64,000 nt of DNA from Glaciecola sp965658765 (GTDB lineage Bacteria; Pseudomonadota; Gammaproteobacteria; Enterobacterales; Alteromonadaceae): the NCBI GenBank assembly GCA_965658765.1, contig CBFHTO010000003.1, positions 23,914-87,913 on the forward strand, given 5' to 3'. Below, piece by piece: positions 25,944 through 35,423 of the stretch (positions are counted from its first letter, which is position 1; every line of letters starts with the position of its first letter). Both the position numbers and the translations under genes were made by a program. The notes under the pieces are model-generated. The model was not told the DNA's origin. It searched no databases and worked only from the letters and a program-made list of their open reading frames with translations.

Positions 25944-26938
25944 AGCTCTTGTTTATCTAAGCTGATCAATTCCTCAACACTGAGAAAGTGAGGGTTGGTA
26001 CCAGAGTGATACTCAAATTTCTCGGTTACCGGTTTACCTATTTCGAACAGCTTGTTTTTCATATAATTGACCGATTCCTCAAAAAATATTATTGCGGGCG
26101 TAATTACAAAATGGTCCTCGAATTCGATACTGTGGTGCGCCATTTCCTCGGGCACCATCACCTCATGTAACTTTTCACCGGGCCTTATGCCAATTAATTC
26201 AAATTCTAAGTTTCCGCTCATGGCCTGCACTAAATCCAGAATTCTGATCGAAGGGATCTTAGGGATAAATATTTCTCCGCCCTGCATGCGCGCAAAATTT
26301 TTCACAACAAAAGACACGCCTTCATCGAGCGTAATCCAAAATCGAGTCATTTCTTCATGAGTCACTGGCAATTTGGAAACGCCTTCGTTAAGCAGTTTTC
26401 TGTAAAATGGCACTACTGAGCCTCTCGAACCTACTACGTTCCCGTATCTTACGACTGCGAACCTAGGCCCATTAGCCCCGGAAATATTATTGGCTGCAAC
26501 AAATAACTTATCAGAAGCCAACTTTGTAGCACCATATAAATTAACGGGGTTAGCAGCCTTGTCGGTCGACAAGGCAATAACTTTATCAACGCCATTTTCA
26601 ATACATGCGTCGATGACGTTTTGTGCACCATTAATGTTTGTTTTTATACATTCGTTTGGATTGTATTCTGCAGCTGGAACTTGCTTTAACGCGGCTGCGT
26701 GAACGACAAAATCCACGTTTTTTGTTGCTGCTATTAAGCGTTCTTTATCTCGTACGTCACCAATAAAGTAACGCATGGCTTTGTCGTTGAACTCTTGTTG
26801 CATTTCAAATTGCTTGAGCTCATCTCGTGAAAAAACAATGAGCCTTTGTGGCGAGTAATTATCAAGCAAAAACCGAATAAAACGCTTACCAAATGAACCT
26901 GTTCCACCCGTAATAAGAATGCTTTTGTTATCAAACAA
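25940..26938 (-). CDS. pseB: UDP-N-acetylglucosamine 4,6-dehydratase (inverting)
   Basis: 332 residues, short-chain dehydrogenase fold: TGGTGSFG (10-17) for NADP binding and the catalytic set Asp126, Lys127, Tyr135 with Lys139 (STDKAANPVNLYGATK), the same spacing as in characterised PseB/FlaA1. First step of pseudaminic acid synthesis from UDP-GlcNAc. The start is TTG at 26938 with a strong GGGGAG eight bases upstream; the frame is closed by a stop just before, so no ATG is possible. Confidence 0.94.
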   Translation of the reverse strand: MFDNKSILITGGTGSFGKRFIRFLLDNYSPQRLIVFSRDELKQFEMQQEFNDKAMRYFIGDVRDKERLIAATKNVDFVVHAAALKQVPAAEYNPNECIKTNINGAQNVIDACIENGVDKVIALSTDKAANPVNLYGATKLASDKLFVAANNISGANGPRFAVVRYGNVVGSRGSVVPFYRKLLNEGVSKLPVTHEEMTRFWITLDEGVSFVVKNFARMQGGEIFIPKIPSIRILDLVQAMSGNLEFELIGIRPGEKLHEVMVPEEMAHHSIEFEDHFVITPAIIFFEESVNYMKNKLFEIGKPVTEKFEYHSGTNPHFLSVEELISLDKQEL

Positions 26939-27007
26939 GGTGTTTACTCCCCTTGAAATTTAGCACTGCCCGCCTATTTCGCTGAACACGCTCGCTTACC
27001 TTACGAG

Positions 27008-30000
27008 TTATACTGTTGTGTTCAGTTCAAAATCGAACCAGTCACTGATTAATTCTTCTGGCAGTGGGGCTCTTGTTACCCTCGCGCCTCTGTTTCCTAG
27101 GGCGTCAACATAGCTTGACTGCGTTAAGCTTTGATCGCTAAGCGCAAGGTAGTGCCGGAACATAATGTGTTCATTCAGCGTCATTTTACTGACAAAACTT
27201 TCATGCATTACCTGCTCTGCCTGCGATAAATGAGCTAATTTATCCCTAGTAGTAGACTGTCTAGCATTTATCTTGCCAGTTTTACAGAAATACCCCTTAA
27301 CAAAAATAAAATGGAAGCAATCAATATCTTGGGCTCGAGCGCAGAGTTGATGCACAAATACCCTAGGTGGCAAGAAACTCAATAATCCATTCGTTGCGAG
27401 CTCACGTTCGGCGTGACCAAGTATGCTCAAACACGGTGGGATGAATAAGATGCTTGGTAATTTGTTTATTCCAATATCAAACCAACGCTTTTGATGTTTC
27501 AAGAGTGCTGATTTCACCGCAGTGAAGGCTTTCATGTCATGCACAACGAACGCAATGCTCTGCCACTTTCTTATCGTATTACTCTCAGGTAGACCTCCTA
27601 TTTGCTCAGGTAAGTCCATTATCGGATATACGATTTCTTCAGCTAAAGCTCCTTGTTCTATGTGGACAAGTAACTTGTCTATAGAATCGGCTTGCACGAA
27701 GTCTTTAACCCAGCTTGTTTTCTTTTTCGTAAGGTTTAGATGCATGCCGAAGTGATTCACTAAATCTTCATCATTAAGCGATGCATACAAAGCTTCATCT
27801 GATGTAAAAAACGCCACGCGTCTCGAAGCATTTCCACAAACTGGTCGCTGATAAAGGGCTTGGTTTTCACATGCTAATCTCAGGGTCTCGCGTTTTTGAG
27901 AAAAGGCCTGTGAGGCATCTATGATGTCAAACTGTTCTAGTAACAAGGCTTTAGCGTCTGACAAAAATAAATTCCACTGAGAAACTATAGACTCACAGTC
28001 TTGCAAAACTAGATTTTGATCTTCTTGCATCTTTGCTTTACTTAAACCAGCGCATAAGTACTGAACTGAATTAAAGAAATACAAAGGGTAAAGACTTCCT
28101 GGCTCTTGTTTATTGGTTAAAATATGATTTTGCAACTCATCTACTAAGTCTCGTATTAAGACTGACAAACGGTTTTCTTCATTTACTATCGTTGTCTTCG
28201 ACTTAGTGTCTAGCGTTAGGTCATCGGATTGGTCACTGTTATTTTCAATGGGCTTTTTATTTAGCTTGCTTTGTTCTGTTTTGTGAGCCTCAATAGCTTT
28301 ATATGCACTTTCAACTATTTCTGTCAGACAATCAATTTGTCGCTGCATTAATTGATTGCTAAATGCCTTGGACATCAGATGATAGATATCACTTTTTAGT
28401 GACATGAAACACTCGCTAAAATGTTCTAACATCAGTGTCTTATTTTGTTTATTTGAAGTAACAAGAACATTTTCAGAATCTAGAGGCAGTGTCCCTTCAA
28501 TAAATACGCCGTCCGACAAATTAAATACTTCGGCAGAAAAACGAGCAAGGGTATGCTCCAAGACCATTCTAGAAATATTAAATTCAGTTTTTGTAAAGAC
28601 ATAATCGCGCCGATTGCCACGTACTCTCATGTCAGTAGCGTGTGCCTTTTTGTAATCAAATAGCTGTTGTCCTTGCTCATAATAGCCAGAATGCTTGCTA
28701 TGGTGTTTATTTTGATCGGCAAAGCCAAGGTCAACGCCAATTAGGTACAGCTGCTCAAACCCCAAATTCAAAAAGAAACTCACCACCATATTTGTCACAG
28801 TCGGGTACGCATCTTCAATTTGTTGAAACGATTGCTTGGGCAAAACTGATAAGGTAGCAGCGGTAGAAGACTCCCCTACTTTGAAAGCAGTAAGAACGTC
28901 TTTGTATAATTTACAGGTATCGGGATGGATTCCATTTACGCTTATTAGGGTGATTTTTTTTAGGTATGCAGGATCGTTTATTCTACTCGCCCAGTCAAAA
29001 TTTGCGCGGTTTTGTTCTACTTCTCCATGAAAGTCAGGCACAATGCCATTGCGGTGCAAAGCTTGCAAAGCAGTACCACAACTAACAACGACAACTTCAC
29101 CCTCGCATTCTTTAATTAACTCGATATTGTTATCCAATGATGGGCCATTACCTACCACAAATATTGGTACTTGCTTATCTGTCTTTTGAAGATACTGATA
29201 TGCCTCAAATCTCATGGATGGTATTCCAGCATGCAAGGCTTTGCAGGTATGTGATAAGCCATACAAGACATGGTCAAAATTTTCACCTAGGGAAAATATT
29301 ACTTTTAACTGTTGACGAACTTCGGTAATAACTTGATGCAATTCGGGATTTTCATAAGCCCTAAACAAATAGGTATCATTAAGTATATGAGGGCCTAGCG
29401 TTAAAAACTGATTCATCAGGTCTTTGAATAGCTGGGAGCTTCCTTCCCCTATGTTTAGATATAAACGACCTTGTTTTTCATCTACTTGTTGAAAAATTTG
29501 CTCCCAATCGATGGCGTGTAAAGACGCATAAAACAAGTCGGGATTTGGCTCCGAGATAATCAAATTCTGCACATCACGTTGTTCACATATATGTTCAAGC
29601 GCATAACCATCGCCAAGACCCAAGACCAGTAAGGAAGGAATACAATTGGGAAGCTTAGCTTTGCACGTGCGCTCTTTTGAAGTAATTTGATCGATCTTTC
29701 TAATAAAACGATTGTGGGCATAATGCGCGAGTTTATCGCCGCTATACCCAAATACGAGACCATCCACATTTGGGTAATCAAAAAAATGTTCTGCTAAACC
29801 AATACCATCGGATTTCGGTGAAAGGTTAGAATAGGTCTCTCGAGTTTGCATATTAATGACATTAATATTACTTTCACTCGATGCCTCATCGCTTGCTATG
29901 CCTTGTGAGTATTTACCAGACTGCACCTCAAAGCAATGCCAGCATTTAACTTGATAGTTCTTAAATGCTTCGTAGAGGTCAGGGATTCTATTTTTGAAAG

Positions 30001-30967
30001 CCGCTAAATTACGCCTTAGGCGATCCGGTTTCTCTCTTGCTATGTTCGAAAAATCTGCGCTTGAAAAATAACTTAGTGGTGCCGAAATATGTCCTTCACA
30101 GTCTGGATTTGGGCGTTCTAAGATCGCTTTTGACCAAACATTATTCCGCAAATTGGCAACAATATTGGCGTAAGACGGATGATAACAATGTTGAAAAAAC
30201 AAAAAATGCTGAATTGACAAGGCCTGATTTAACTCTTCAAGGTCAGACTTAAGCGTAGTTAGTTTGTTTCCAATCTGTAAAAACAACCCAATACCGTTTT
30301 GCTCTGCGTACTCAAAAAGGTGTTTCCAATCGAAACTTGCTAAAGAACACGCGAGCATTTCATAGTCTTGCTCATAAATCACTAGATGTTTGAAATTCGC
30401 CTTTTCAAGCAAGCAATTAATAATCTCACCAGTACCTAAACCTAGTAAAATTAGTGCGTCGATGTTTTGGGAGCTTAAATGTTGTTGTAAGTCCTGAGAA
30501 TATTTAAAGTCTCTCTCTAAGTCACCCTCTAAATCACTCTCTAAGTCCCCCTCTAAATCACTCTCTAAGTCACTGGGGACTTGCTCTTTATCGTTTTTCT
30601 TTATTTGGGGCTTATAATTCTGTAAAAACCTAGCTTCTGCAATACCTTGCTCAGAACACAATTGTAAATATGCACTGTGATATGCCAGTTGTTCAACTTG
30701 TGTATCAAGGTTTTTTTTGACATCTAGCGGATAAAGCACTCTACCTTGTTGATAGTCAACCACATTAATCTGCTTCAATCGATTCACAAAAATGCTCAGT
30801 CGCTTGTTATGAAGCTCATCTAATTCAGCCGCCAATAGTGGCATATATTGTTTAAATGCTTGTTTGTTTTGTCGTAAACGACGCTCGATAAGCTCTGCAC
30901 AATATTTTTCGTGCTCACTCTGCAACGCTTCATCTGCGTCTAGATGAAGTCTTATGTCGTCTAACAT
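27008..30967 (-). CDS. maf: Giant Maf-type flagellin glycosyltransferase (motility accessory factor)
   Basis: 1319 residues, roughly twice the usual Maf. Two similar Rossmann-like segments occur (LILLGLGTGEIINCLLE, near 172-250; LLVLGLGDGYALEHICE, near 447-525), each with a conserved Asp-Trp further on (ASFDWKHLF, HAIDWEQIF). The central MAF_flag10/DUF115 domain starts near 600 with IFVVGNGPSLDNNIE, the nucleotide-sugar binding motif. About 480 residues follow with no domain I recognise. A (S/G)DLE repeat sits near residues 130-158. Maf proteins transfer pseudaminic acid to flagellin; the pse genes next door fit. It lies 3 bases after fliT. Confidence 0.88.
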   Translation of the reverse strand: MLDDIRLHLDADEALQSEHEKYCAELIERRLRQNKQAFKQYMPLLAAELDELHNKRLSIFVNRLKQINVVDYQQGRVLYPLDVKKNLDTQVEQLAYHSAYLQLCSEQGIAEARFLQNYKPQIKKNDKEQVPSDLESDLEGDLESDLEGDLERDFKYSQDLQQHLSSQNIDALILLGLGTGEIINCLLEKANFKHLVIYEQDYEMLACSLASFDWKHLFEYAEQNGIGLFLQIGNKLTTLKSDLEELNQALSIQHFLFFQHCYHPSYANIVANLRNNVWSKAILERPNPDCEGHISAPLSYFSSADFSNIAREKPDRLRRNLAAFKNRIPDLYEAFKNYQVKCWHCFEVQSGKYSQGIASDEASSESNINVINMQTRETYSNLSPKSDGIGLAEHFFDYPNVDGLVFGYSGDKLAHYAHNRFIRKIDQITSKERTCKAKLPNCIPSLLVLGLGDGYALEHICEQRDVQNLIISEPNPDLFYASLHAIDWEQIFQQVDEKQGRLYLNIGEGSSQLFKDLMNQFLTLGPHILNDTYLFRAYENPELHQVITEVRQQLKVIFSLGENFDHVLYGLSHTCKALHAGIPSMRFEAYQYLQKTDKQVPIFVVGNGPSLDNNIELIKECEGEVVVVSCGTALQALHRNGIVPDFHGEVEQNRANFDWASRINDPAYLKKITLISVNGIHPDTCKLYKDVLTAFKVGESSTAATLSVLPKQSFQQIEDAYPTVTNMVVSFFLNLGFEQLYLIGVDLGFADQNKHHSKHSGYYEQGQQLFDYKKAHATDMRVRGNRRDYVFTKTEFNISRMVLEHTLARFSAEVFNLSDGVFIEGTLPLDSENVLVTSNKQNKTLMLEHFSECFMSLKSDIYHLMSKAFSNQLMQRQIDCLTEIVESAYKAIEAHKTEQSKLNKKPIENNSDQSDDLTLDTKSKTTIVNEENRLSVLIRDLVDELQNHILTNKQEPGSLYPLYFFNSVQYLCAGLSKAKMQEDQNLVLQDCESIVSQWNLFLSDAKALLLEQFDIIDASQAFSQKRETLRLACENQALYQRPVCGNASRRVAFFTSDEALYASLNDEDLVNHFGMHLNLTKKKTSWVKDFVQADSIDKLLVHIEQGALAEEIVYPIMDLPEQIGGLPESNTIRKWQSIAFVVHDMKAFTAVKSALLKHQKRWFDIGINKLPSILFIPPCLSILGHAERELATNGLLSFLPPRVFVHQLCARAQDIDCFHFIFVKGYFCKTGKINARQSTTRDKLAHLSQAEQVMHESFVSKMTLNEHIMFRHYLALSDQSLTQSSYVDALGNRGARVTRAPLPEELISDWFDFELNTTV
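30503..30574 (-). repeat. 12-bp tandem repeat inside maf
   Basis: Five close 12-base copies (30515-30574) plus one degenerate copy (30503-30514), encoding SDLE-SDLE-GDLE-SDLE-GDLE-RDFK. It lengthens an acidic linker between the first helical segment and the first Rossmann-like domain. Confidence 0.85.
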
Positions 30968-30970
30968 AGA

Positions 30971-31276
30971 TTACACTTGGTGGTATTTTTTGATGGCTTT
31001 TGATGCTTTATTAGCTTTTTGAAGCTCGTTGGCAATGAGTGTTCTTTTTTCAGTAATGGCCGACAACAAGCGATTATTTGACTGAGTCTCATATTTTGCA
31101 AAAATTCTCTTCTGTTCTTCGTCTAAAGAATTAAGCAAAGAATCTACCAAGTTTGCGCGTTGTTCAACTAAATTTTCTAATAAAGTATCGTTTTCGTCAG
31201 ATATAGCGGATAGCAGAGCGTCATTTAACTCTGCTAGTTCGCTTGGAGTGTGTGGATGGTTAAGCTGTAAATCCAT
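30971..31276 (-). CDS. fliT: FliT/FlaI-like flagellar chaperone
   Basis: 101 residues, all helical, charged, with no motif beyond heptads. It sits right after fliS in the position of FliT (FlaI in Vibrio), the chaperone of the FliD cap. Identification rests mainly on size and position, since FliT proteins diverge strongly. It could also be a FliT-unrelated small helical protein. It is followed by maf after 3 bases. Confidence 0.7.
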   Translation of the reverse strand: MDLQLNHPHTPSELAELNDALLSAISDENDTLLENLVEQRANLVDSLLNSLDEEQKRIFAKYETQSNNRLLSAITEKRTLIANELQKANKASKAIKKYHQV

Positions 31277-31309
31277 AAAATTACATGCTTAGTCTTACGA
31301 GTTGTTTGC

Positions 31310-31726
31310 TCATGCACTCGCCGCTTGAGCGTAGGCCTCTTGCTTAGCCGCTTCTGGTATTGCTAACCAAGCGTCTTTTATTGGCGCAAATAAACCAATC
31401 ACTTCATCGATGATTTCGATTCCATTATCTGAGTTAATTTTCGTCAATTGGTCGATCATATATCCGTACAGTGCATACATATTTTCAGCAAAAGAGCCGC
31501 CTACTTCAATGTTAAGTGTGTCTCGCAGATTAATAAAAATAGCCGTCGCTTTTGAAATGTTATCTGAGCGCCCTTTTAAATCTTCTCTATCAATACACCC
31601 TTTAGCGTAGGCCAATTTATCTAATGCACCCTGCATTAACATGAGCGTTAATCGATGTGGATCTGCGCTCGCTAGATCTTGCTTTAGACTGCCTTTCTTA
31701 TATGCGTTTATACCTTTCAATGACAT
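31310..31726 (-). CDS. fliS: Flagellin export chaperone FliS
   Basis: 138 residues, four-helix chaperone that binds the flagellin C-terminus and keeps it monomeric. The start MSLKGINAYKKGSLKQDLASADPHRLTLMLMQGALDKL is the classic FliS pattern (Y...QGA). It lies 4 bases after fliD and 33 before fliT, within one operon. Confidence 0.96.
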   Translation of the reverse strand: MSLKGINAYKKGSLKQDLASADPHRLTLMLMQGALDKLAYAKGCIDREDLKGRSDNISKATAIFINLRDTLNIEVGGSFAENMYALYGYMIDQLTKINSDNGIEIIDEVIGLFAPIKDAWLAIPEAAKQEAYAQAASA

Positions 31727-31730
31727 ATTC

Positions 31731-33191
31731 TTATCCTAATGCTGCAAATAGTGCTGCGCCTGTATTCTGTAGACGAGCTACCGTGGTGTCTAAACTTAAA
31801 TACCGACCTCTGAGTGTTTGCTCGTAACTGATCATTCTTAATTCGAATCGTTCGCGGTCGGTATTGACCAACTCTTGCTGGTCTTTAATGTTACTTTCTC
31901 TGCTGGAGAGAATGCCTGATGACTGAGTATATTGCTCTGTGAAGTTCAACAAACGACTCATAATACCGTTATCGGAATTAAACAGTTTTTCTATATCATC
32001 AAAGTTGTCATTCAACGCATTTTCTAAACGAGACTTACCAGTGCCAAGGCCAAAATCGTTCGTACCAATTTCTAATTCACCATCATTTGTTAGCTCTATT
32101 CCCAAAGCAAATAAACTGCCAATAACAGAATCAGCCACATTACTGCCAAGAATAGATGCCATACCGTTTTGTATGCCTCTTACTGTGGAATCACCTGCTA
32201 AAGCGCCGTCATCTTCTAAATCAGACTCGCCATAAGATGTAAGCTTGCGTAACTCTGCATTTAGCTCGTTAAATTTATCAACAAACTCATTTATTTTTTC
32301 TTCAAGGCTTTCGACGTCAAAACCAATTGTTACTTTTGATGCAATTGGATCCCCATTAGCGTCTTTTTCAGACAATTCCTTGACGTCAAAACGAACACTC
32401 TGAATGGTATTTTCAAACTTATTTGTGTCACTTTCGACCGCAATCCCATCGACTGTCGCTTTTGCATTTACGGCTTTATTTGCTTCTTCAATTATCAAAC
32501 CGCTAGGCGCACCAGCTGAAGTCTCGGTGGTTAAGCGAGTAAATTGAGCGTTGTCGTCTGTGTTAACAATTTGAAGATCGTTGCCAAAACCTGTTACGTC
32601 AGATGTAAAAACCAGCTTTACACCGCCTTCTGCAGTACCGGTATTGATGATATTGGCGCTGACGCCAAAGTTGTTTTCATCGTTGTTTATTTGCTCCCTT
32701 AATTCAGAAAGCGTTGTACCTTCTGCCACGTTTATTGTGAACTCATCGCCGGTATTGCCGATTTTAAAGGTCAGGTCTGCGTTACCGCTACCGATGCTGA
32801 GTACTTCATCGTCGTTTGAGGAAAATCCGCCATTAGCAGGGGTATCTGTCTCTATTCGACTTCCTTTAGCTAGTTGCGAAACCGCTATCTGGTATGTGCC
32901 TGGAAGCGCCGCATTTGTGGGGTTTGCACTGAGTACGTCATTGTCTTCGGAGGGATTTTCGATGGTGGGTTCACGACCGCTCAAATTGCCTTCTTGTTGA
33001 AGGTCTTTGATAATATCTTCAAACTCGCTAATTTTGGACTTTACTTGTCCAACCGCAGAGATTTCGTCACTTAAGGTTTCTTCTCTAGCATCCAATCGGG
33101 CCGTTTTAGGTCCACGCTCGGCTTCTAACAACTGCGAAACCAGTGATTCCAGGTCAAGACCGGAGCCTACACCTAAAGATTGAATACTCAT
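31731..33191 (-). CDS. fliD: Flagellar filament cap protein FliD
   Basis: 486 residues. N-terminal start MSIQSLGVGSGLDLESLVSQLLEAERGPK and C-terminal helices (ISYEQTLRGRYLSLDTTVARLQNTGAALFAALG) are FliD signatures; the variable head lies between. FliD forms the cap that folds flagellin at the filament tip and is secreted through the export gate. It is 15 bases after flaG. Confidence 0.96.
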   Translation of the reverse strand: MSIQSLGVGSGLDLESLVSQLLEAERGPKTARLDAREETLSDEISAVGQVKSKISEFEDIIKDLQQEGNLSGREPTIENPSEDNDVLSANPTNAALPGTYQIAVSQLAKGSRIETDTPANGGFSSNDDEVLSIGSGNADLTFKIGNTGDEFTINVAEGTTLSELREQINNDENNFGVSANIINTGTAEGGVKLVFTSDVTGFGNDLQIVNTDDNAQFTRLTTETSAGAPSGLIIEEANKAVNAKATVDGIAVESDTNKFENTIQSVRFDVKELSEKDANGDPIASKVTIGFDVESLEEKINEFVDKFNELNAELRKLTSYGESDLEDDGALAGDSTVRGIQNGMASILGSNVADSVIGSLFALGIELTNDGELEIGTNDFGLGTGKSRLENALNDNFDDIEKLFNSDNGIMSRLLNFTEQYTQSSGILSSRESNIKDQQELVNTDRERFELRMISYEQTLRGRYLSLDTTVARLQNTGAALFAALG

Positions 33192-33206
33192 AAGTTTACC
33201 TCATAT

Positions 33207-33713
33207 TTAAGCCTGCCTATCCACAACAATACCAGTTTTTGCACTGGATTCAGACTCTATCTCTTTTAACCGCTCTGCAAATTTTAGCACCTCCTCGGAA
33301 GGAATTTGCCGTATTACGTTGCCGCTTTCTTTGTCGGTCACTATAACAACGGGGCGCTCTGCACTATTATCGAGTTTGAATGAAATTTCTGTGCCATTTG
33401 TTTGCAGTACATTATTTATGTTGCTTATCGATTCTGAAAAGCGAACATTTTCCTCTCTCGATAGGGTATCGGCAGATCCTTTATTTGCTTTAAGCTTTTT
33501 GTCGAGTTCAGCATTTGATTTTTCAGACACTGCGGTAGATGTTTTATCGGCATTTTTGACTTGCTGGATAACAGCCGCATTTTCGCTTTTGGTGTGCACA
33601 CTTACACCGCTGGGACTGGCAACCATATTGTTTGCAGAAAAGGTCTTGTCAGTTAACACCGAAGCCGATTCACGAGCTAAGCTTTGACCAATTTTTGTAT
33701 TTACATTATCCAT
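33207..33713 (-). CDS. flaG: FlaG family flagellar protein
   Basis: 168 residues. The conserved C-terminal FlaG domain is clear (INNVLQTNGTEISFKLD...VIVTDKESGNVIRQIPSEEVLKFAERLKEIE); the N-terminal half is low complexity, rich in Lys, Ser and Asn. FlaG limits filament length in several polar flagellates. It sits between flagellin 1 and fliD, the usual place. Confidence 0.95.
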   Translation of the reverse strand: MDNVNTKIGQSLARESASVLTDKTFSANNMVASPSGVSVHTKSENAAVIQQVKNADKTSTAVSEKSNAELDKKLKANKGSADTLSREENVRFSESISNINNVLQTNGTEISFKLDNSAERPVVIVTDKESGNVIRQIPSEEVLKFAERLKEIESESSAKTGIVVDRQA

Positions 33714-33740
33714 AAAAATCTCCGCGTTATAAAGGGAGGA

Positions 33741-33771
33741 GCGGTTGCACCTAAACTAACAGGTGAACCGC
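33741..33771 (-). other. Hairpin between flagellin 1 and flaG
   Basis: GCGGTT (33741-33746) pairs with AACCGC (33766-33771), with an inner ACCT/AGGT stem. No T-run follows, so it could act as a partial terminator or processing site lowering flaG-fliD expression relative to flagellin. Confidence 0.4.
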
Positions 33772-33822
33772 CCGTTCAACGCAACTTTTTAAAGGCGGTA
33801 AATCCGCGCCAATATAAAAGGC

Positions 33823-34659
33823 TTAACCCAAGAGAGATAAAGCCGTTTGTGGCCTAGCACTCGCTTGGCTTAGGACCGCAAGTGACGCTTGTTGTAAAAT
33901 TTGAAACTTAGTCAAGTTTGCTGTTTCGGCAGCAAAATCCGTATCTGTAATTCTAGAGCGCGCGCTTTGCAAATTTTCATTTACATTGCTTAAGTTTCGA
34001 ATAGATGACTGAAACCGATTTTCAGCAGAGCCTAAGTCAGCTCTTACCGCTCCAACCGCAGACAATGCAGTGTCAACTGTAGCAACAGCAGCAGAAGCAC
34101 CACCTGCAGTAGCAACCGTAAGCGCTGCCAAACCCAAGCCGGTAGCACTAAAACCAGCAGTCGCAATACTACCTGCAGACAAATTTACGGAAATATTTTG
34201 GCCACTGTTTGCACCTACAAGAAATTTAGCTGAATAACCGCCATTAAACAAGGCTACGTCATTATATTTAGTGTCGGTCGCGATTCGCGAAATTTCACTT
34301 TTTAATGCGGTTACTTCAGAATTTAATGCAGTGCGGTCTGCTGCTGAATTGATTCCATTTTGTGATTGAATGGCTAACTGACGAATTCTTTGTAGAGCAT
34401 TCGTGGTTTCTGCCAATGCGCCTTCGGCGGTTTGAGTAAGCGATATTGCGTCATTGGCGTTTCTTACTGCTTGGCCTATTCCGTTGATTTGAGAATTCAA
34501 TCGCTCAGATATTCTCAAACCTGCAGCGTCGTCTGACGCCGAATTGATTCGGAAACCTGAGGAAAGTCGTTCGTAAGATTTGTCGAGCGAATTCGTAGAA
34601 TCGAACAGTTGACGCTGTGCATTTAACGCTGACACATTCGTGTTTACATAGATTGACAT
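33823..34659 (-). CDS. fliC: Flagellin 1 (FliC family)
   Basis: 278 residues: conserved N-terminal D0/D1 (MSIYVNTNVSALNAQRQLFDS...SSGFRINSASDDAAGL) and C-terminal D1/D0 helices, with a very short central domain. Paralogue of the two flagellins below. Its C-terminal end reads LSQASARPQTALSLLG, where the other two have LSQANQRPQ. The ribosome site GGAGG lies eight bases before ATG. I found no convincing sigma-28 or sigma-54 promoter in front of it, unlike flagellins 2 and 3. It heads flaG-fliD-fliS-fliT-maf. Confidence 0.95.
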   Translation of the reverse strand: MSIYVNTNVSALNAQRQLFDSTNSLDKSYERLSSGFRINSASDDAAGLRISERLNSQINGIGQAVRNANDAISLTQTAEGALAETTNALQRIRQLAIQSQNGINSAADRTALNSEVTALKSEISRIATDTKYNDVALFNGGYSAKFLVGANSGQNISVNLSAGSIATAGFSATGLGLAALTVATAGGASAAVATVDTALSAVGAVRADLGSAENRFQSSIRNLSNVNENLQSARSRITDTDFAAETANLTKFQILQQASLAVLSQASARPQTALSLLG

Positions 34660-35389
34660 TTACTACCTCCAATAAACAAGACATGTTGAGAGAGTCAGTA
34701 CTGCAAAGACTTATCTTGTTTTATGTATTGTATATTACTCACTAGGGTTCACTACGCCCTAATCAGCGACCTCATTTTTTGGAATGCGACATAAAGTTGC
34801 ATTACCCCTCGACTAACTGTATCGACAACAACTTGAACACCTTTAGATTTTTTTTGAATTTTTTTCAAAAAAAATCTAAATAGTTGTTTTTACTTGGTTT
34901 TATTTACATTTTTTGTTGGTAAATATAGTGGAAATACGCCAACGATGCTTTTTTGAACACATATTAGATGGTTTAACGATTGAGAATTATAAGCTCAGAT
35001 AGACTAATGCTTGAAAATATAAGCTCATAATTTGATCTCATAATTGTCTATGCCAATAGTGGGAAAAGTTTAACTCTTGTGAAATGTTCATTAGAACTTA
35101 TAAACTATATGAGCTTGGCTAGGTCGGATTTATTTGTATTTCGGGCTGTTGGGCGCAGCAACTTGAAAAGTGGCATAGCTTATGCTTACGCTAAGTATGC
35201 AGGTTTTACGAAAATGATACGAATTCAAGATTATATTAAGGTGAATTCATAAAATAATAGTTAAAGCCTAAGCGCCTTAAAAATGACATATAGGCGCAGG
35301 TCTGTCGGATTTATGTCGCTGTAAGACAATATGTAAAGCCAAAACGTTGCAATAAAGCACTTTTTTGAGATACGCATAAGGAACTTAAA
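34660..35389. other. Long spacer upstream of flagellin 1
   Basis: 730 AT-rich bases without a gene. It contains a 16-bp perfect A/T inverted repeat (34842-34880) and a -10-like TATAAT on the minus strand near 34987, but no recognised flagellar promoter. One plus-strand sigma-54-like match (35171-35186) has no gene behind it. Confidence 0.6.
34842..34880. repeat. 16-bp perfect inverted repeat of mostly A/T
   Basis: TTTAGA-T8-GA (34842-34857) and its exact complement TC-A8-TCTAAA (34865-34880) around a 7-base loop. It could form a cruciform, work as a bidirectional terminator, or bind a nucleoid protein. It lies about 180 bases before the flagellin 1 ATG. Confidence 0.8.
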
Positions 35390-35423
35390 AATAAAAAAGG
35401 CTGAACCGTGGGGCGGTTCAGCC
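35390..35423 (-). terminator. Strong intrinsic terminator downstream of flagellin 2
   Basis: A 10-bp perfect GC-rich stem (35399-35408 with 35414-35423), 5-base loop and T-run on the minus strand (35398-35393, then more T). It separates flagellin 2 from the flagellin 1 leader. Confidence 0.93.

Noticed and set aside
34690..34740. Minus-strand TAATATAC...CAAGATAA as a sigma-28 promoter of flagellin 1
   Set aside because: Only about half of the positions match the consensus, although spacing is right; not strong enough to list.
35171..35186. Plus-strand TGGCATAGCTTATGCT, a sigma-54-like site
   Set aside because: No gene lies downstream on that strand for over 16 kb and the spacer is AT-rich; a few chance matches of this quality are expected in a 64 kb window.
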